Shown in pieces: positions 1-8,146 of a stretch of 17,911 nucleotides of DNA. The position numbers and the translations under genes were made by a program. Source of the DNA: RGIG8597 sp045133795 (GTDB taxonomy: Bacteria; Spirochaetota; GWE2-31-10); assembly GCA_045133795.1 (NCBI GenBank), contig JBGUUT010000055.1, positions 1 to 17,911 of the forward strand, in the 5' to 3' direction. The notes under the pieces are model-generated. The model was not told where the DNA came from. It did not search any database and saw nothing but the letters and a program-made list of their open reading frames with translations. Within the stretch, counting starts at the first letter, position 1; the number at the start of each line of letters is the position of its first letter.

Positions 1-50
1 TTCTCTACAGATGTTTACATTCGCAAAAAAGAGAACACCCTCTAACCTTA

Positions 51-123
51 TAAAACTTTGAAGAAAGTTTTAGCCTTGTGCAAGCTCTGCTTGCGAATAA
101 AGCCCCAAACCTCCAAAGGTTTA
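51..123. repeat. Cluster of three short palindromes upstream of the lipoprotein operon
   Basis: Three perfect inverted repeats lie in a row. TAAAACTTT (51-59) pairs with AAAGTTTTA (64-72) around GAAG. GCAAGC (80-85) pairs with GCTTGC (89-94) around TCT. AAACCT (107-112) pairs with AGGTTT (117-122) around CCAA. None is followed by a T run, so they do not look like terminators. The arm words AACTTT/AAAGTT and AAACCT/AGGTTT recur in the palindrome cluster after the LRR gene (5249-5423). The left boundary is unknown because the window starts here, and function is unknown. Confidence 0.7.
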
Positions 124-151
124 GAAATAAATTAATTTTAAGGAGTAATAC

Positions 152-1213
152 ATGAGAAGACTTTTTATTTTAACAATGTTGATGATTGTAATGATATTCA
201 GTTGTACTACCCAAAGCGGAAACAACGACAACGAAAACAATTCATCCAACACAAACAACGATTACAATCCTCCGTCATCTGATACCGGCGGAAACACGGG
301 CGGAGGCGGAAGTGACGAACCATACAATCCGCCGACATATTCGTATACGGTCATACATTACAAATCTGATACATACGAAACAGAAGAGGAAACATTCTAT
401 GCAACTGCTGGTACGACTGTCACGATTGTCCCGAAACAATATGAGTTTTATCATCCCGACCCGGACAATTCTACACAGATAGAAATAGACTACGACTATC
501 GCACTGTGTATCTGTACTACGACAGAAATGAAGTAAAACTTACCTTTGATTACAACGACGGAGTTTCTGAAATATTAGAAGATACTTTCTATGCAGGATG
601 GGAAGTTTATTTGAATCGTTACAATCCGGCGGACCGTGACAACTTGATATTTAAAGGCTGGGAACCGCCGCTGCCGGATATAGTTCCCAATGAAGATACT
701 ACATATACAGCACAATGGTCATATCATACTGTTACTCCAAGTATCGGTATTAATCGGTCACCAATAAAACTTGTTCAAGAAGATAAATATTATTCTTGGG
801 GAAAGACGCTTGCAATAAGGTTAAAAGTTGATTCTACAACAAGGGTATATGATTATCGTGAAGATGAGCTGTCTTGGGAAGTAAATGGGATAGACTTAAC
901 TCCTCTTGCCGGTCAAGGAGATAACCGTGTCTTTGAATGGCTGATATATCAAACTACCGGTCGAGAATATAAATATTCACTTTCTTTCTTGACACCGGAT
1001 GAACCTGCAAATCCCGATTTATGCGATATAAGAGGAGAGTTTTCTTCTACGTATTACTCTGTTAATCGTTTAGGAGACGACGAAGATTCTCCGGACGATG
1101 ACTACCTTGTGTATCCTTATCATCTCGGAATAAATGATATCTATGTAACAATAAATAAAGACTCAAGTCCATATCCGCTGTCATATCACTTTCAAATCTT
1201 GATTGAAGAGTAA
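152..1213 (+). CDS. Surface lipoprotein with MucBP/InlB-type repeats
   Basis: Predicted exported lipoprotein of 353 residues. Residues 1-18 form a short charged start, a hydrophobic core and a lipobox ending in IFSC, so Cys18 would be the lipidated residue. A low-complexity Asn/Ser/Gly/Pro linker follows (about 20-62), as is common for tethering a domain away from the membrane. Residues about 64-125 look like a MucBP-type beta domain that starts YTVIHY and ends with a YLYYDRN strand. Residues about 128-190 fit an InlB B-repeat (Listeria-Bacteroides repeat), with the VKLTFDYNDG start and the FKGWE and YTAQW landmarks. The C-terminal 160 residues are probably beta-rich but I do not recognise them. 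The start has AAGGAG six bases upstream. The gene lies 17 bp before the LRR gene and is probably co-transcribed with it. By family it would be an adhesin or matrix-contact protein; no ligand can be inferred. Confidence 0.8.
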   Translation: MRRLFILTMLMIVMIFSCTTQSGNNDNENNSSNTNNDYNPPSSDTGGNTGGGGSDEPYNPPTYSYTVIHYKSDTYETEEETFYATAGTTVTIVPKQYEFYHPDPDNSTQIEIDYDYRTVYLYYDRNEVKLTFDYNDGVSEILEDTFYAGWEVYLNRYNPADRDNLIFKGWEPPLPDIVPNEDTTYTAQWSYHTVTPSIGINRSPIKLVQEDKYYSWGKTLAIRLKVDSTTRVYDYREDELSWEVNGIDLTPLAGQGDNRVFEWLIYQTTGREYKYSLSFLTPDEPANPDLCDIRGEFSSTYYSVNRLGDDEDSPDDDYLVYPYHLGINDIYVTINKDSSPYPLSYHFQILIEE

Positions 1214-1230
1214 ACACAAAGGAGCAATTT

Positions 1231-4200
1231 ATGAAAAAGTTAATTTATTTTTTATTATTGATATTTTCTTTTTGCTGTTTTTTTTCATGCAGCAACGTAA
1301 ACTGTGAATACGACTTTGCTCAAGAAAACAAAAAAAATGAGCAAGCACAAGACAAAGTATTTGTCACATTTAAATTAAAAAAAGAAACAGTTTCCAGAAC
1401 TATTCTCCCGACAGAAGGTTCTTTGGAATCATTGACCGACTTGGAACTTTATTATTTTAATGAAGATTCTGGTAATATTAAGCCTCAATTTTATTCAGAT
1501 TTCATTAAATATTCTAAAGAATTTATAACCAATACCTTTACGCTTATAAAGAAATTTTCGACTGTAGAAGAAATGGAAAATACGGCGATTGAATGGACTT
1601 ATTGCGATATTTCTGACTGGTTCGAAATTTGTCTATTTGCAAAAGACAAAGACGGTTCTTCTTACTATGGTTGTACAAGTGTCTATTCACTACCAAAATA
1701 CGAAGATTCATCTGTAGAGGAGATTGTTTTAGAGCCACAAAAATTTGAAAAAGGTGAGGGAACCGGTGCGTTAGATCTAGTTTTCAATTATCCTGCTCAA
1801 ATCCAATCAGTGGATGTACAATTGTACCGATATGAAGACAAAACCCAAGAGTTTTTCGACGGTATACTTGAGATCGACAGTGCAAACAATGTATTTACCT
1901 ACAAACACGCCGCACTTCCGGCTGATATCTATGAACTATGTGTTACACTGTATGCGGATGCAGAAAAAAAATATCCGGTAAATAAATACAAAGAAATAGT
2001 AGTCATAAGCAGTAACTGTACAAGTGCAGCCTCCAGAACATTGGGAAATGCGAACAGTGAAATTTATAAAATCACTTACGATTTTGACGGCGGAGCTGAG
2101 TTTGTCGAAAATGCCGAATACCCCGAATATTATTCATTGTACAGCGAGGTAAAACTCCCGGATGTATCTATGATAAAAAGTTATGAGGGAAAAACATTCG
2201 ACGGATGGTATATAGACGGCGACTCTTACACTCGACTCGACAGCTTGAAACCGGGCGAACATGTCGGAGATATCCTTTTAAAAGCCGGATATTGTTATGA
2301 AACAGACAAAGACGGATTTGAAGCATTGCTCCAAACATTGAAAGATGATGTCGGATATACAGTAAAAGTAAACGGAATCTCTACAGCTGAAGACTTAGCC
2401 GTATTGAGTACAGCAATGGATAATTGTAAAAAAAAGATTGCACTTGATTTAAGCAGCTGTACCGGTCTGACAGAAATCCCGGACGACGCTTTTTATAAGA
2501 AAGAAAATCTACTCGGTATAGTAATGCCGGATACGGTAGAAGTCATCGGGGAATATGCATTTGGGGCTTGTGAAAATATGATGTATGCAAATATGCCGAA
2601 AAATCTGAAAACAATCAAACCGGGGGCTTTTCGGCTATGTGACTCTTTGGGGAAAAATACGGAATTGATTATCCCCGACGGATGTGAGTATATCGGTGAC
2701 TTTGCTTTCGGTGGAGATGGTTATGGATGGGGGGGATGTGCTTTTACATCTATTACTATCCCGGCTTCCGTGACTTCGCTTGGAGTTAAGGTCATTGAAG
2801 GTTGGAATTATTTAAAAAATATATATTATGATGCAGAGTATTCTGAAAAGAACGTGAAAATTTTTTCCGGTAGCTTATTTTCGTTGGAAACCATACATCT
2901 GGGAAAGAATGTAAAATGCTTTAGCCTTTCTCAAGCTATAGGTAATTTGAATTGCCCCAATTATCACCCTAAGGAAATACATTTTTCCGGAACGTTAGAA
3001 GAATATTTAAATATTGAAATGCTTCTGAATCAGGATGGGGGTGAGAAAAAGCACGACTTATATATTGACGGTAAGCTAATGACCGATGTCGTTATACCTG
3101 AGGGCGTTACGGAAATAAAAGATTATGCTTTTCGTTATGCTAACATCACAAGTGTGACTATTCCTGACAGCGTGACTTCTATCGGTATGTATGCATTTGA
3201 TGGCTGTGATAATTTAAAAACGATTCGTATCGGAACAGGCATAAAAAGTTTACCTCCGGAAATAATACATGATGAGATTACCATGACTGATGGTACGGGA
3301 CTTACACATTATGAGGCAAAATATTACTATAACGGTGATATTGCCGGGTTGCTTTCTATAGATGGTATTGAGTTCGGTTTTTATTGTGCTGTAGCCTCAT
3401 TATATATAAATGATGAATTGGTGACAGACCTTGTTATCCCGGATGGAGTTACGGAGATTAAAGAAAATTATTTCAGTCCATTCAGTCATCAATTTGATTC
3501 TATAACAATCCCCCGTTCTGTGACAAAAATAGAACCCAATGCGTTTGTATTTATGGATGATAACGAGAAAGTTGTTGATATTTATTATCAAAGTACAATG
3601 CAAGAATGGATGAATATAGATTATACCGCCAACGAAGATGATGATGATGATATCAGCGGATTGAAATTCTCAAATATAAATCTTTATATCGACGGGCAAT
3701 TAGTGACAGATTTAGTCATTCCCGACGGAATCGAAGAAATCCCGAATTATAAATTCTACAATTTCAATTTTTCGAGTGTATCAATTCCGGACAGTGTCAA
3801 AAAAATCGGTACGGCAGCTTTTTATGGTACTCATCTAAAATCTGTAAATACAGGTGCCGGTTGTAAGGAAGTCGGAGATGAGGCATTTGCAAATATCAGT
3901 GAATTGGAAGAAGTTACTTTCGGCGATTCCGTAGAGACTATCGGGGAAAAAGCATGTTATTATAGTGCTTTTTTCGATGAGGAAGTCGGTTCTCTGAGAA
4001 AGGTAACATTAGGAAAAAATGTTTCTACAATTAAAGCTGAGGCATTTTACAATGAGTCAAATAAAAATAACTCTGACGTATCTGCATTAGAAGAAATTCA
4101 TTTTAACGGGACTTTGGAGGATTTCTTCAATATAAATTGGGATGGCGACGAACATTTTACTTACAGTGCAAAAATAAAGTTTTTTATATCCGGTCAAGAT

Positions 4201-5154
4201 ACTGCAAATTTAGAACTGCCGGAAGGTCTTACTTCTATTAATGTAGATGTATTAAAGAAGTTTGGTTTGTTATCAGAATCAATTACTATCCCTGCAAGTA
4301 TTACCAGCATTAATGGCAGTTTGGATTCTATAAAAAATATCTACTACAAAGGAAATATCGCAGGTTGGTGTGCAATAGAAAAAAATAACGACCTTGGATA
4401 TAGTTATAATCTCTATATTAATGATGAGTTAATTACAGATTTGGTAATTCCTGCTGAAGCCACCACTATTTCTGCATACTCCTTTGCCGGATGTGCTTCT
4501 ATAGAAAATGTTAATTTTGAAGATAACTGCAAAGTCACAGAAATAGGATCTAGAGCTTTTAAGAATTGTAAAAATTTAAAGACCGTAACAATAGGTGACA
4601 GTGTGACTACTATCGATATTATGGCATTCGATTACTGCATTAGTTTAGAAAGTATAACAATCCCGGACAGTGTAACTACTATCGGTAGATATGCGTTCGA
4701 TGGTTGCAGTAGCTTAACAAACATAACAATCCCGGACAGCCTGACTACTATCAGTTACGCTACGTTCTCCGGTTGCAGTAGTTTAGAAAGTGTAACAATC
4801 CCGGATAACGTAACTACTATCGATAGTATGGTGTTCTATGGTTGCAGCAGCTTAGAAAGTATAACAATCCCGGACAGTGTAACTACTATCGGTAGCTCTG
4901 CGTTCTCTTGGTGCAGTAGTTTAGAAAGTATAACAATTCCGGACAGCGTGACTTCTATCGGTGAATCTGCGTTCAATGGTTGCAGTAGCTTAACAAGTGT
5001 GACATTTGCAGATACAAGTACTTGGTACTACACAAGCAGCAGTGATTATAGTGATTATACCGGAAGGACAGAAATCGATGTGACTGATACGGTTACAAAT
5101 GCAACTAATTTGAAAGATACTTATTATGATAAGTATTGGTTTAAAGCAGAATAG
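1231..5154 (+). CDS. BspA-like leucine-rich-repeat surface lipoprotein
   Basis: Very large (1307 residues) exported lipoprotein of the BspA/LRR_5 family, whose members include bacterial adhesins such as Treponema LrrA. The signal peptide ends in FFSC with Cys20 as the likely lipid site. An SRTILPT segment near residue 55, an N-terminal beta region and one InlB B-repeat (about 280-352, with FDGWY) precede the LRR part. From about residue 400 to 1255 there are LRR_5 units of the form SITIPDSVTSIGxxAFxxCSSL. They are broken by larger modules carrying an LYIxxxLVTDLVIPDGV motif at about 610, 724, 817 and 1061, with a degenerate copy near 985. The last six units are near-identical 23-residue repeats. 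The C-terminal 50 residues (ADTSTWYY to YWFKAE) are a tail type I associate with treponemal BspA proteins. AAAGGAG lies six bases before the start, and a terminator follows the stop. Role in adhesion or coaggregation is inferred from the family. Confidence 0.88.
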   Translation: MKKLIYFLLLIFSFCCFFSCSNVNCEYDFAQENKKNEQAQDKVFVTFKLKKETVSRTILPTEGSLESLTDLELYYFNEDSGNIKPQFYSDFIKYSKEFITNTFTLIKKFSTVEEMENTAIEWTYCDISDWFEICLFAKDKDGSSYYGCTSVYSLPKYEDSSVEEIVLEPQKFEKGEGTGALDLVFNYPAQIQSVDVQLYRYEDKTQEFFDGILEIDSANNVFTYKHAALPADIYELCVTLYADAEKKYPVNKYKEIVVISSNCTSAASRTLGNANSEIYKITYDFDGGAEFVENAEYPEYYSLYSEVKLPDVSMIKSYEGKTFDGWYIDGDSYTRLDSLKPGEHVGDILLKAGYCYETDKDGFEALLQTLKDDVGYTVKVNGISTAEDLAVLSTAMDNCKKKIALDLSSCTGLTEIPDDAFYKKENLLGIVMPDTVEVIGEYAFGACENMMYANMPKNLKTIKPGAFRLCDSLGKNTELIIPDGCEYIGDFAFGGDGYGWGGCAFTSITIPASVTSLGVKVIEGWNYLKNIYYDAEYSEKNVKIFSGSLFSLETIHLGKNVKCFSLSQAIGNLNCPNYHPKEIHFSGTLEEYLNIEMLLNQDGGEKKHDLYIDGKLMTDVVIPEGVTEIKDYAFRYANITSVTIPDSVTSIGMYAFDGCDNLKTIRIGTGIKSLPPEIIHDEITMTDGTGLTHYEAKYYYNGDIAGLLSIDGIEFGFYCAVASLYINDELVTDLVIPDGVTEIKENYFSPFSHQFDSITIPRSVTKIEPNAFVFMDDNEKVVDIYYQSTMQEWMNIDYTANEDDDDDISGLKFSNINLYIDGQLVTDLVIPDGIEEIPNYKFYNFNFSSVSIPDSVKKIGTAAFYGTHLKSVNTGAGCKEVGDEAFANISELEEVTFGDSVETIGEKACYYSAFFDEEVGSLRKVTLGKNVSTIKAEAFYNESNKNNSDVSALEEIHFNGTLEDFFNINWDGDEHFTYSAKIKFFISGQDTANLELPEGLTSINVDVLKKFGLLSESITIPASITSINGSLDSIKNIYYKGNIAGWCAIEKNNDLGYSYNLYINDELITDLVIPAEATTISAYSFAGCASIENVNFEDNCKVTEIGSRAFKNCKNLKTVTIGDSVTTIDIMAFDYCISLESITIPDSVTTIGRYAFDGCSSLTNITIPDSLTTISYATFSGCSSLESVTIPDNVTTIDSMVFYGCSSLESITIPDSVTTIGSSAFSWCSSLESITIPDSVTSIGESAFNGCSSLTSVTFADTSTWYYTSSSDYSDYTGRTEIDVTDTVTNATNLKDTYYDKYWFKAE
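4585..4998 (+). repeat. Six tandem 69-bp LRR-coding repeats
   Basis: The word (A/G)TAACAAT and its neighbours recur at 4585, 4654, 4723, 4792, 4861 and 4930, exactly 69 bp (23 codons) apart. Each unit encodes one LRR (ITIPDSVTTIGxxAFxxCSSLES). Units are highly similar at the nucleotide level, unlike the diverged LRRs upstream in the same gene. The array is in frame, so gain or loss of units would keep the protein intact. Confidence 0.92.
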
Positions 5155-5165
5155 TTTTTAATCTT

Positions 5166-5205
5166 AAAAGTGCGGAGCGGTTTTCATTTCCACCGCACTT
5201 TTTTT
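5166..5205 (+). terminator. Rho-independent terminator after the LRR gene
   Basis: AAAAGTGCGG (5166-5175) pairs with CCGCACTTTT (5193-5202) around a 17-base loop, and the T run reaches 5205. It starts 11 bp after the LRR stop codon and closes the lipoprotein operon. Confidence 0.9.
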
Positions 5206-5248
5206 GTGCCTTACGGCTTTGGGCTGTCGCCGGGGTTGGGAACAATTT

Positions 5249-5370
5249 GCCTGCCGACGGCAGGCGTTAGGGATTAACTTTGCTTCAAAGTTTAATAAAC
5301 CTACTTAGGTTTAAGGCTCTTTTTGTCGGCATAGCCGACATTAAAGCGGTTTTGTTGTTCAGGGAACAAA
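5249..5370. repeat. Cluster of five short palindromes downstream of the lipoprotein operon
   Basis: Most of the gene-free stretch 5207-5518 is a chain of small inverted repeats. They are GCCTGCC/GGCAGGC (5249-5265, loop GAC), AACTTTG/CAAAGTT (5276-5292, loop CTT), TAAACCTA/TAGGTTTA (5296-5313), TGTCGGC/GCCGACA (5324-5340, loop ATA) and TTTGTT/AACAAA (5351-5370, loop 8). None has a terminator T run, apart from four or five T before the fourth. I see no convincing gene here. Two of the arm words match the cluster at 51-123. Possible explanations are a repetitive extragenic palindromic element, structured untranslated RNA, or recombination sites. Confidence 0.75.
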
Positions 5371-5379
5371 CGGAGTTTT

Positions 5380-5423
5380 AAGGGGAGCTTTTCTTTTTTG
5401 CGATAAAAAGAAAAGTTCCCCTT
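5380..5423. repeat. Long 19-bp hairpin in the intergenic region
   Basis: The arm at 5380-5398 begins AAGGGGAGCTTTTC and pairs with the arm at 5405-5423, which ends GTTCCCCTT. All 19 positions pair, one of them a G-U wobble in RNA, around a 6-base loop. No T run follows on either strand, so it is not a typical terminator. It lies 176 bp after the LRR terminator and 96 bp before the terminator of the opposite-strand operon. Confidence 0.8.
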
Positions 5424-5518
5424 ACACCCCTAAAAGAAAAGAACGCTCTGACTTGGGGTAAAATATTCATTTATTGGAATAAGAAAGCTAAAGCAGGGCT
5501 TGGGGAGATTTTCCAAAT

Positions 5519-5541
5519 AAAAAAAGCGGATTTCTCCGCTC
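5519..5541 (-). terminator. Terminator of the flcA-acpS-truA-rsmG operon
   Basis: On the minus strand, AGCGGA pairs with TCCGCT (5525-5540) around a GAAA tetraloop and is followed by seven T (5519-5525). It lies 26 bp past the stop of the last gene. A short CTTTT on the plus side (5541-5545) may let it work weakly in the other direction too. Confidence 0.88.
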
Positions 5542-5566
5542 TTTTAAAATATTCAGTTATTAATTT

Positions 5567-5863
5567 CTACTTAGTAATTTTATAAATATAATCGCCTTTT
5601 ACTTTTGAAACTCTAACAGTTTTCGGTTCATAATTAAATGATAACGAGTCCGCCGCATTTTCTACATAGACATCTACAACTCCCTTTGGCGGTATAGTTA
5701 AGGATGAAAATGTTCCGTCTTTCAAATCACTGATAATCACGGTTTCATTTGTTTTATTTTCAAACGTCCACAAAGTACAAGCACAATCTCCTACTTCACA
5801 CGGATTACATCCTGCTAAAACAAACATCGCAATTATTGACAAAGCAAATAATAATTTTTTCAT
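5567..5863 (-). CDS. Small Cys-rich lipoprotein, unknown function
   Basis: 98 residues. The signal peptide MKKLLFALSI ends in the lipobox LAGC, giving lipidated Cys19. Three more cysteines follow at 22, 27 and 29, then about 65 residues that look like a single small beta-sandwich (FENKTNETVIISDL, then LTIPPKG). I do not recognise the family. An ATG six bases further upstream (5869) is rejected because it would sit almost on the Shine-Dalgarno AAGGAGG (5871-5877), whereas the ATG at 5863 has a 7-base spacing. That Shine-Dalgarno overlaps the rsmG stop codon (5876-5878), so translation is probably coupled. It is the last gene of the operon before the terminator. The four cysteines close to the lipid anchor could form disulfides or bind a metal, but this is only inference. 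Confidence 0.82.
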   Translation of the reverse strand: MKKLLFALSIIAMFVLAGCNPCEVGDCACTLWTFENKTNETVIISDLKDGTFSSLTIPPKGVVDVYVENAADSLSFNYEPKTVRVSKVKGDYIYKITK

Positions 5864-5875
5864 AAACATTCCTCC

Positions 5876-6505
5876 TTAATTTTGGTTTTGTAAAAATAAC
5901 ATATAGCGTTCCTTGTCCTTTATTTCCGGACAAATCTTTTCCAGTTTTGTTGTGAACTTCAAGCCTTTTATTTGTGACAATTCCATATCTATTGTTTCCT
6001 TTCTGCCTTTAAACAGTAAATACGGAGTTCCTTTTTTAAAATACGGCATTGTCATTTGTACGATTTCTGCGACTGATTTAAAAGCACGACACGTAAAAAC
6101 ATCCGTCGCTTCTTTAAAATCATTTACAAGGCACGAATGTACACGAACATTTTTTAAACCAAGGGTTTTAACCGCTTCATTAAGATACGCACCTTTTTTA
6201 GGACTTTTTTCTACCAAATGCACAACCTTATCCGGAAATGCTATACCGAGCAATAATCCCGGGAAACCGCCGCCGCTTCCCAAGTCTGCAATCACTGAAA
6301 ACGGTTTAAAATATTCAAAACCGCCGACACAATCATACAAATGCTCTAAAATAATCGTTTCTAACGGAAGCTTTCTGGATATAACATTAAGTTCTTGATT
6401 TTTCTCTGCTAAAAAGTCCAGAAAATCACAAAATTTAGATGTTTTATCCGCAAATCCTATCGTTGCAAGTAACGAGTTTAAATATTCTTGCTGTTCTTTT
6501 GTCAT
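5876..6505 (-). CDS. rsmG: 16S rRNA (guanine-N7) methyltransferase RsmG
   Basis: RsmG (GidB) makes 7-methylguanosine at position 527 of 16S rRNA (E. coli numbering), using S-adenosylmethionine. The 209 residues match the family length. The N-terminal helical part carries NVISRK near 40-45 and H-LYD near 55-58. The SAM-binding loop VIADLGSGGGFPGLLL is at 71-86, followed by the acidic strand HLVEKSPKK. The start codon overlaps the truA stop as ATGA, with AAAGGAGA eight bases upstream. Loss of this enzyme in other bacteria gives low-level streptomycin resistance. It sits between truA and a small lipoprotein gene in a long minus-strand operon. Identification is firm. Confidence 0.95.
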   Translation of the reverse strand: MTKEQQEYLNSLLATIGFADKTSKFCDFLDFLAEKNQELNVISRKLPLETIILEHLYDCVGGFEYFKPFSVIADLGSGGGFPGLLLGIAFPDKVVHLVEKSPKKGAYLNEAVKTLGLKNVRVHSCLVNDFKEATDVFTCRAFKSVAEIVQMTMPYFKKGTPYLLFKGRKETIDMELSQIKGLKFTTKLEKICPEIKDKERYMLFLQNQN

Positions 6506-7257
6506 TGCGGAATCTCCTTTTCATCATAATAAACTTTTTTAAAAACTAAACCGTTTGGCTCAATTGTATCACGTGCAAGCTGTCTGTTTGCTCCGTCTAA
6601 AATCTCTTTCATTCTAATCGGCGGTTCACCTTTCCTATACAAAGTCAGTAGCGTTCCGGTAATAATACGTACCATGTTATGTAAAAATGCACTTCCGATT
6701 ACACGCAATGTCACCAAATCGCCGTCACGGCTTGTATCCAATTTATAAATCTGGCGAATCTTCGTGCGACTCGGGTCATCTGCGGCACAAAACGAAGTAA
6801 AATCATGCTCTCCGACTAAATATTGACAATATTGATTAAGCAAATCAACATCAAGGTCATAGTAACAAAACGATGAAAAACGCATTCGTCGAGCATCCGG
6901 AAATCGCTGATTTACCAAAAAATAGTGATACTCTCTGGCTTTCGCATCAAATCTTGCACTCCACTCGTCCGGCATAAACTCACAATGTGTAATTCTGACA
7001 GAACGAGGTAAAATGCTGTTTAACGCACGCAACCAATTATATTCTTTCAGTTTATCAAGAGATGTATGGAAATTAATCACTTGTCCGTCGGCATGAACGC
7101 CTTTATCGGTACGTCCGGCACAAACTATTTCCGGAACAGTTCCGATAATTTTTTGCAACGCCTTTTCTAACTCTCCGGCAACCGTCGGTAATCCTTCTTG
7201 TGCCTGAAATCCGTAAAAATCAGTTCCGTCATACGACAGGGTCAGTTTGACGTTCAT
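6502..7257 (-). CDS. truA: tRNA pseudouridine(38-40) synthase TruA
   Basis: TruA converts uridines 38-40 in the tRNA anticodon stem-loop to pseudouridine. The sequence starts MNVKLTLSYDGTDFYGFQ, a typical TruA N-terminus, and carries the catalytic motif CAGRTDKGVHA with Asp51 as nucleophile. Other family landmarks are the RFDAKAREYHY block and the late FLHNMVRIITGTL block. Length is 251 residues from the chosen start. An in-frame ATG 15 codons upstream (7302) is rejected because the added residues do not match the family and lie inside the upstream gene. A weak Shine-Dalgarno (AAGGCGG) precedes 7257. The first 29 bases overlap the DUF2225 gene, and the stop overlaps the rsmG start (ATGA). Confidence 0.95.
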   Translation of the reverse strand: MNVKLTLSYDGTDFYGFQAQEGLPTVAGELEKALQKIIGTVPEIVCAGRTDKGVHADGQVINFHTSLDKLKEYNWLRALNSILPRSVRITHCEFMPDEWSARFDAKAREYHYFLVNQRFPDARRMRFSSFCYYDLDVDLLNQYCQYLVGEHDFTSFCAADDPSRTKIRQIYKLDTSRDGDLVTLRVIGSAFLHNMVRIITGTLLTLYRKGEPPIRMKEILDGANRQLARDTIEPNGLVFKKVYYDEKEIPQ

Positions 7258-8128
7258 TTTCTGCCGCCTTTTGTAATTTTGAGATTTCGTCGTAAAAATC
7301 ACGAGCTTTGTTTAATATTTCCTGCGGCTTATTAACATCTGATTTTCCCATTCCGAAAATCTTCCCGTAATAAAGCTTTGCTTCTTCCAAATCTTTCGCA
7401 CGAACTTCCGAATCTGACGTATCGCCATAACGCAATAATAATGTCGCTATCAAAAATGTCACGCCGTCATATCCGTAATCTTTATCCAAATCCGGACCTA
7501 AAACTTTCATTTCTTCCATGATTTGTTGTTTTGACTGATTTAATTCAATCGCATATTGATACAAAAACAATGCTTTTTTATAAAAAACCGTCGCCAAAAA
7601 GTCATAGTAATTTTCCGGATGTTCTTTATTTAAATCTTCAAATAAAAATGCAGCTTTTATGGAACAAAGAGCTTGTTTTATAACCGGAATAAATTTCTTC
7701 GCCGGAAAAAAATCATAACAATGCATTGCTAATACATAACCTACGGCTCCGGATTCTAACGTTCTGGCTTTTGAAAAATCTACCGGCATTCCTATTAATT
7801 TCGTTGCTTCCGTCATACGTTCTTTTATTCTGCATTGCAATTCTTCAGCTACATCTGAAGGAACTTTTAGAAAATCTTGCGGAAGACTGGCATAAAAACA
7901 ATCAGGGCAAACTACCGGAGTATAAATTAACGGATAAACATTTCCGAATTTTTGGCTGGGCTTGTACAATCGGTGCAAAAAGTCTGTTAATTCACCGGCT
8001 ATAAGTCGTCCCCCGCCACTTTGCAATTTTTCCTGAAAAAACTCACTGCCGCAAACCGGACAACGAATTGCCTCTCTGGATAAATATGTAATCCCTTTTC
8101 TGTAAGCTGTTTCATCCATAAAATCCAT
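7229..8128 (-). CDS. DUF2225 protein with two CxxC zinc-ribbon-like motifs
   Basis: 299-residue soluble protein matching the DUF2225 family by layout. A CPVC knuckle (Cys23, Cys26) and a CPDC knuckle (Cys75, Cys78) flank a loop and could bind one zinc ion. A helical C-terminal part follows, with TPR-like pairs such as FYKKALFLYQYAIE and LEEAKLYYGKIFG. No signal peptide is visible, so it is probably cytoplasmic. The start has GGAG nine bases upstream. It lies 18 bp after acpS and overlaps truA by 29 bp. As I recall, the order acpS, this family, truA also occurs in other spirochaetes such as Borrelia, which would suggest a conserved link with the neighbours. The biochemical role of the family is not known to me. 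Confidence 0.8.
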   Translation of the reverse strand: MDFMDETAYRKGITYLSREAIRCPVCGSEFFQEKLQSGGGRLIAGELTDFLHRLYKPSQKFGNVYPLIYTPVVCPDCFYASLPQDFLKVPSDVAEELQCRIKERMTEATKLIGMPVDFSKARTLESGAVGYVLAMHCYDFFPAKKFIPVIKQALCSIKAAFLFEDLNKEHPENYYDFLATVFYKKALFLYQYAIELNQSKQQIMEEMKVLGPDLDKDYGYDGVTFLIATLLLRYGDTSDSEVRAKDLEEAKLYYGKIFGMGKSDVNKPQEILNKARDFYDEISKLQKAAENERQTDPVV

Positions 8129-8146
8129 AAATAATCACTCCTGATT

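Noticed and set aside
4585..4998. Regular 69-bp repeats as a CRISPR array
   Set aside because: There are no unique spacers; the repeats are contiguous, in frame and encode LRR units.
5864..5869. Upstream ATG for the small lipoprotein
   Set aside because: It is too close to AAGGAGG to be used, and the second ATG gives a standard MKK signal peptide start.
5913..6398. 161-codon plus-strand open frame
   Set aside because: It lies antisense within rsmG, has no ribosome-binding site and its translation looks like no protein family.
7258..7302. Longer N-terminus for truA from an ATG at 7302
   Set aside because: The extra 15 residues do not fit TruA, which begins at MNVKLTLSYDG, and they lie within the upstream coding region.
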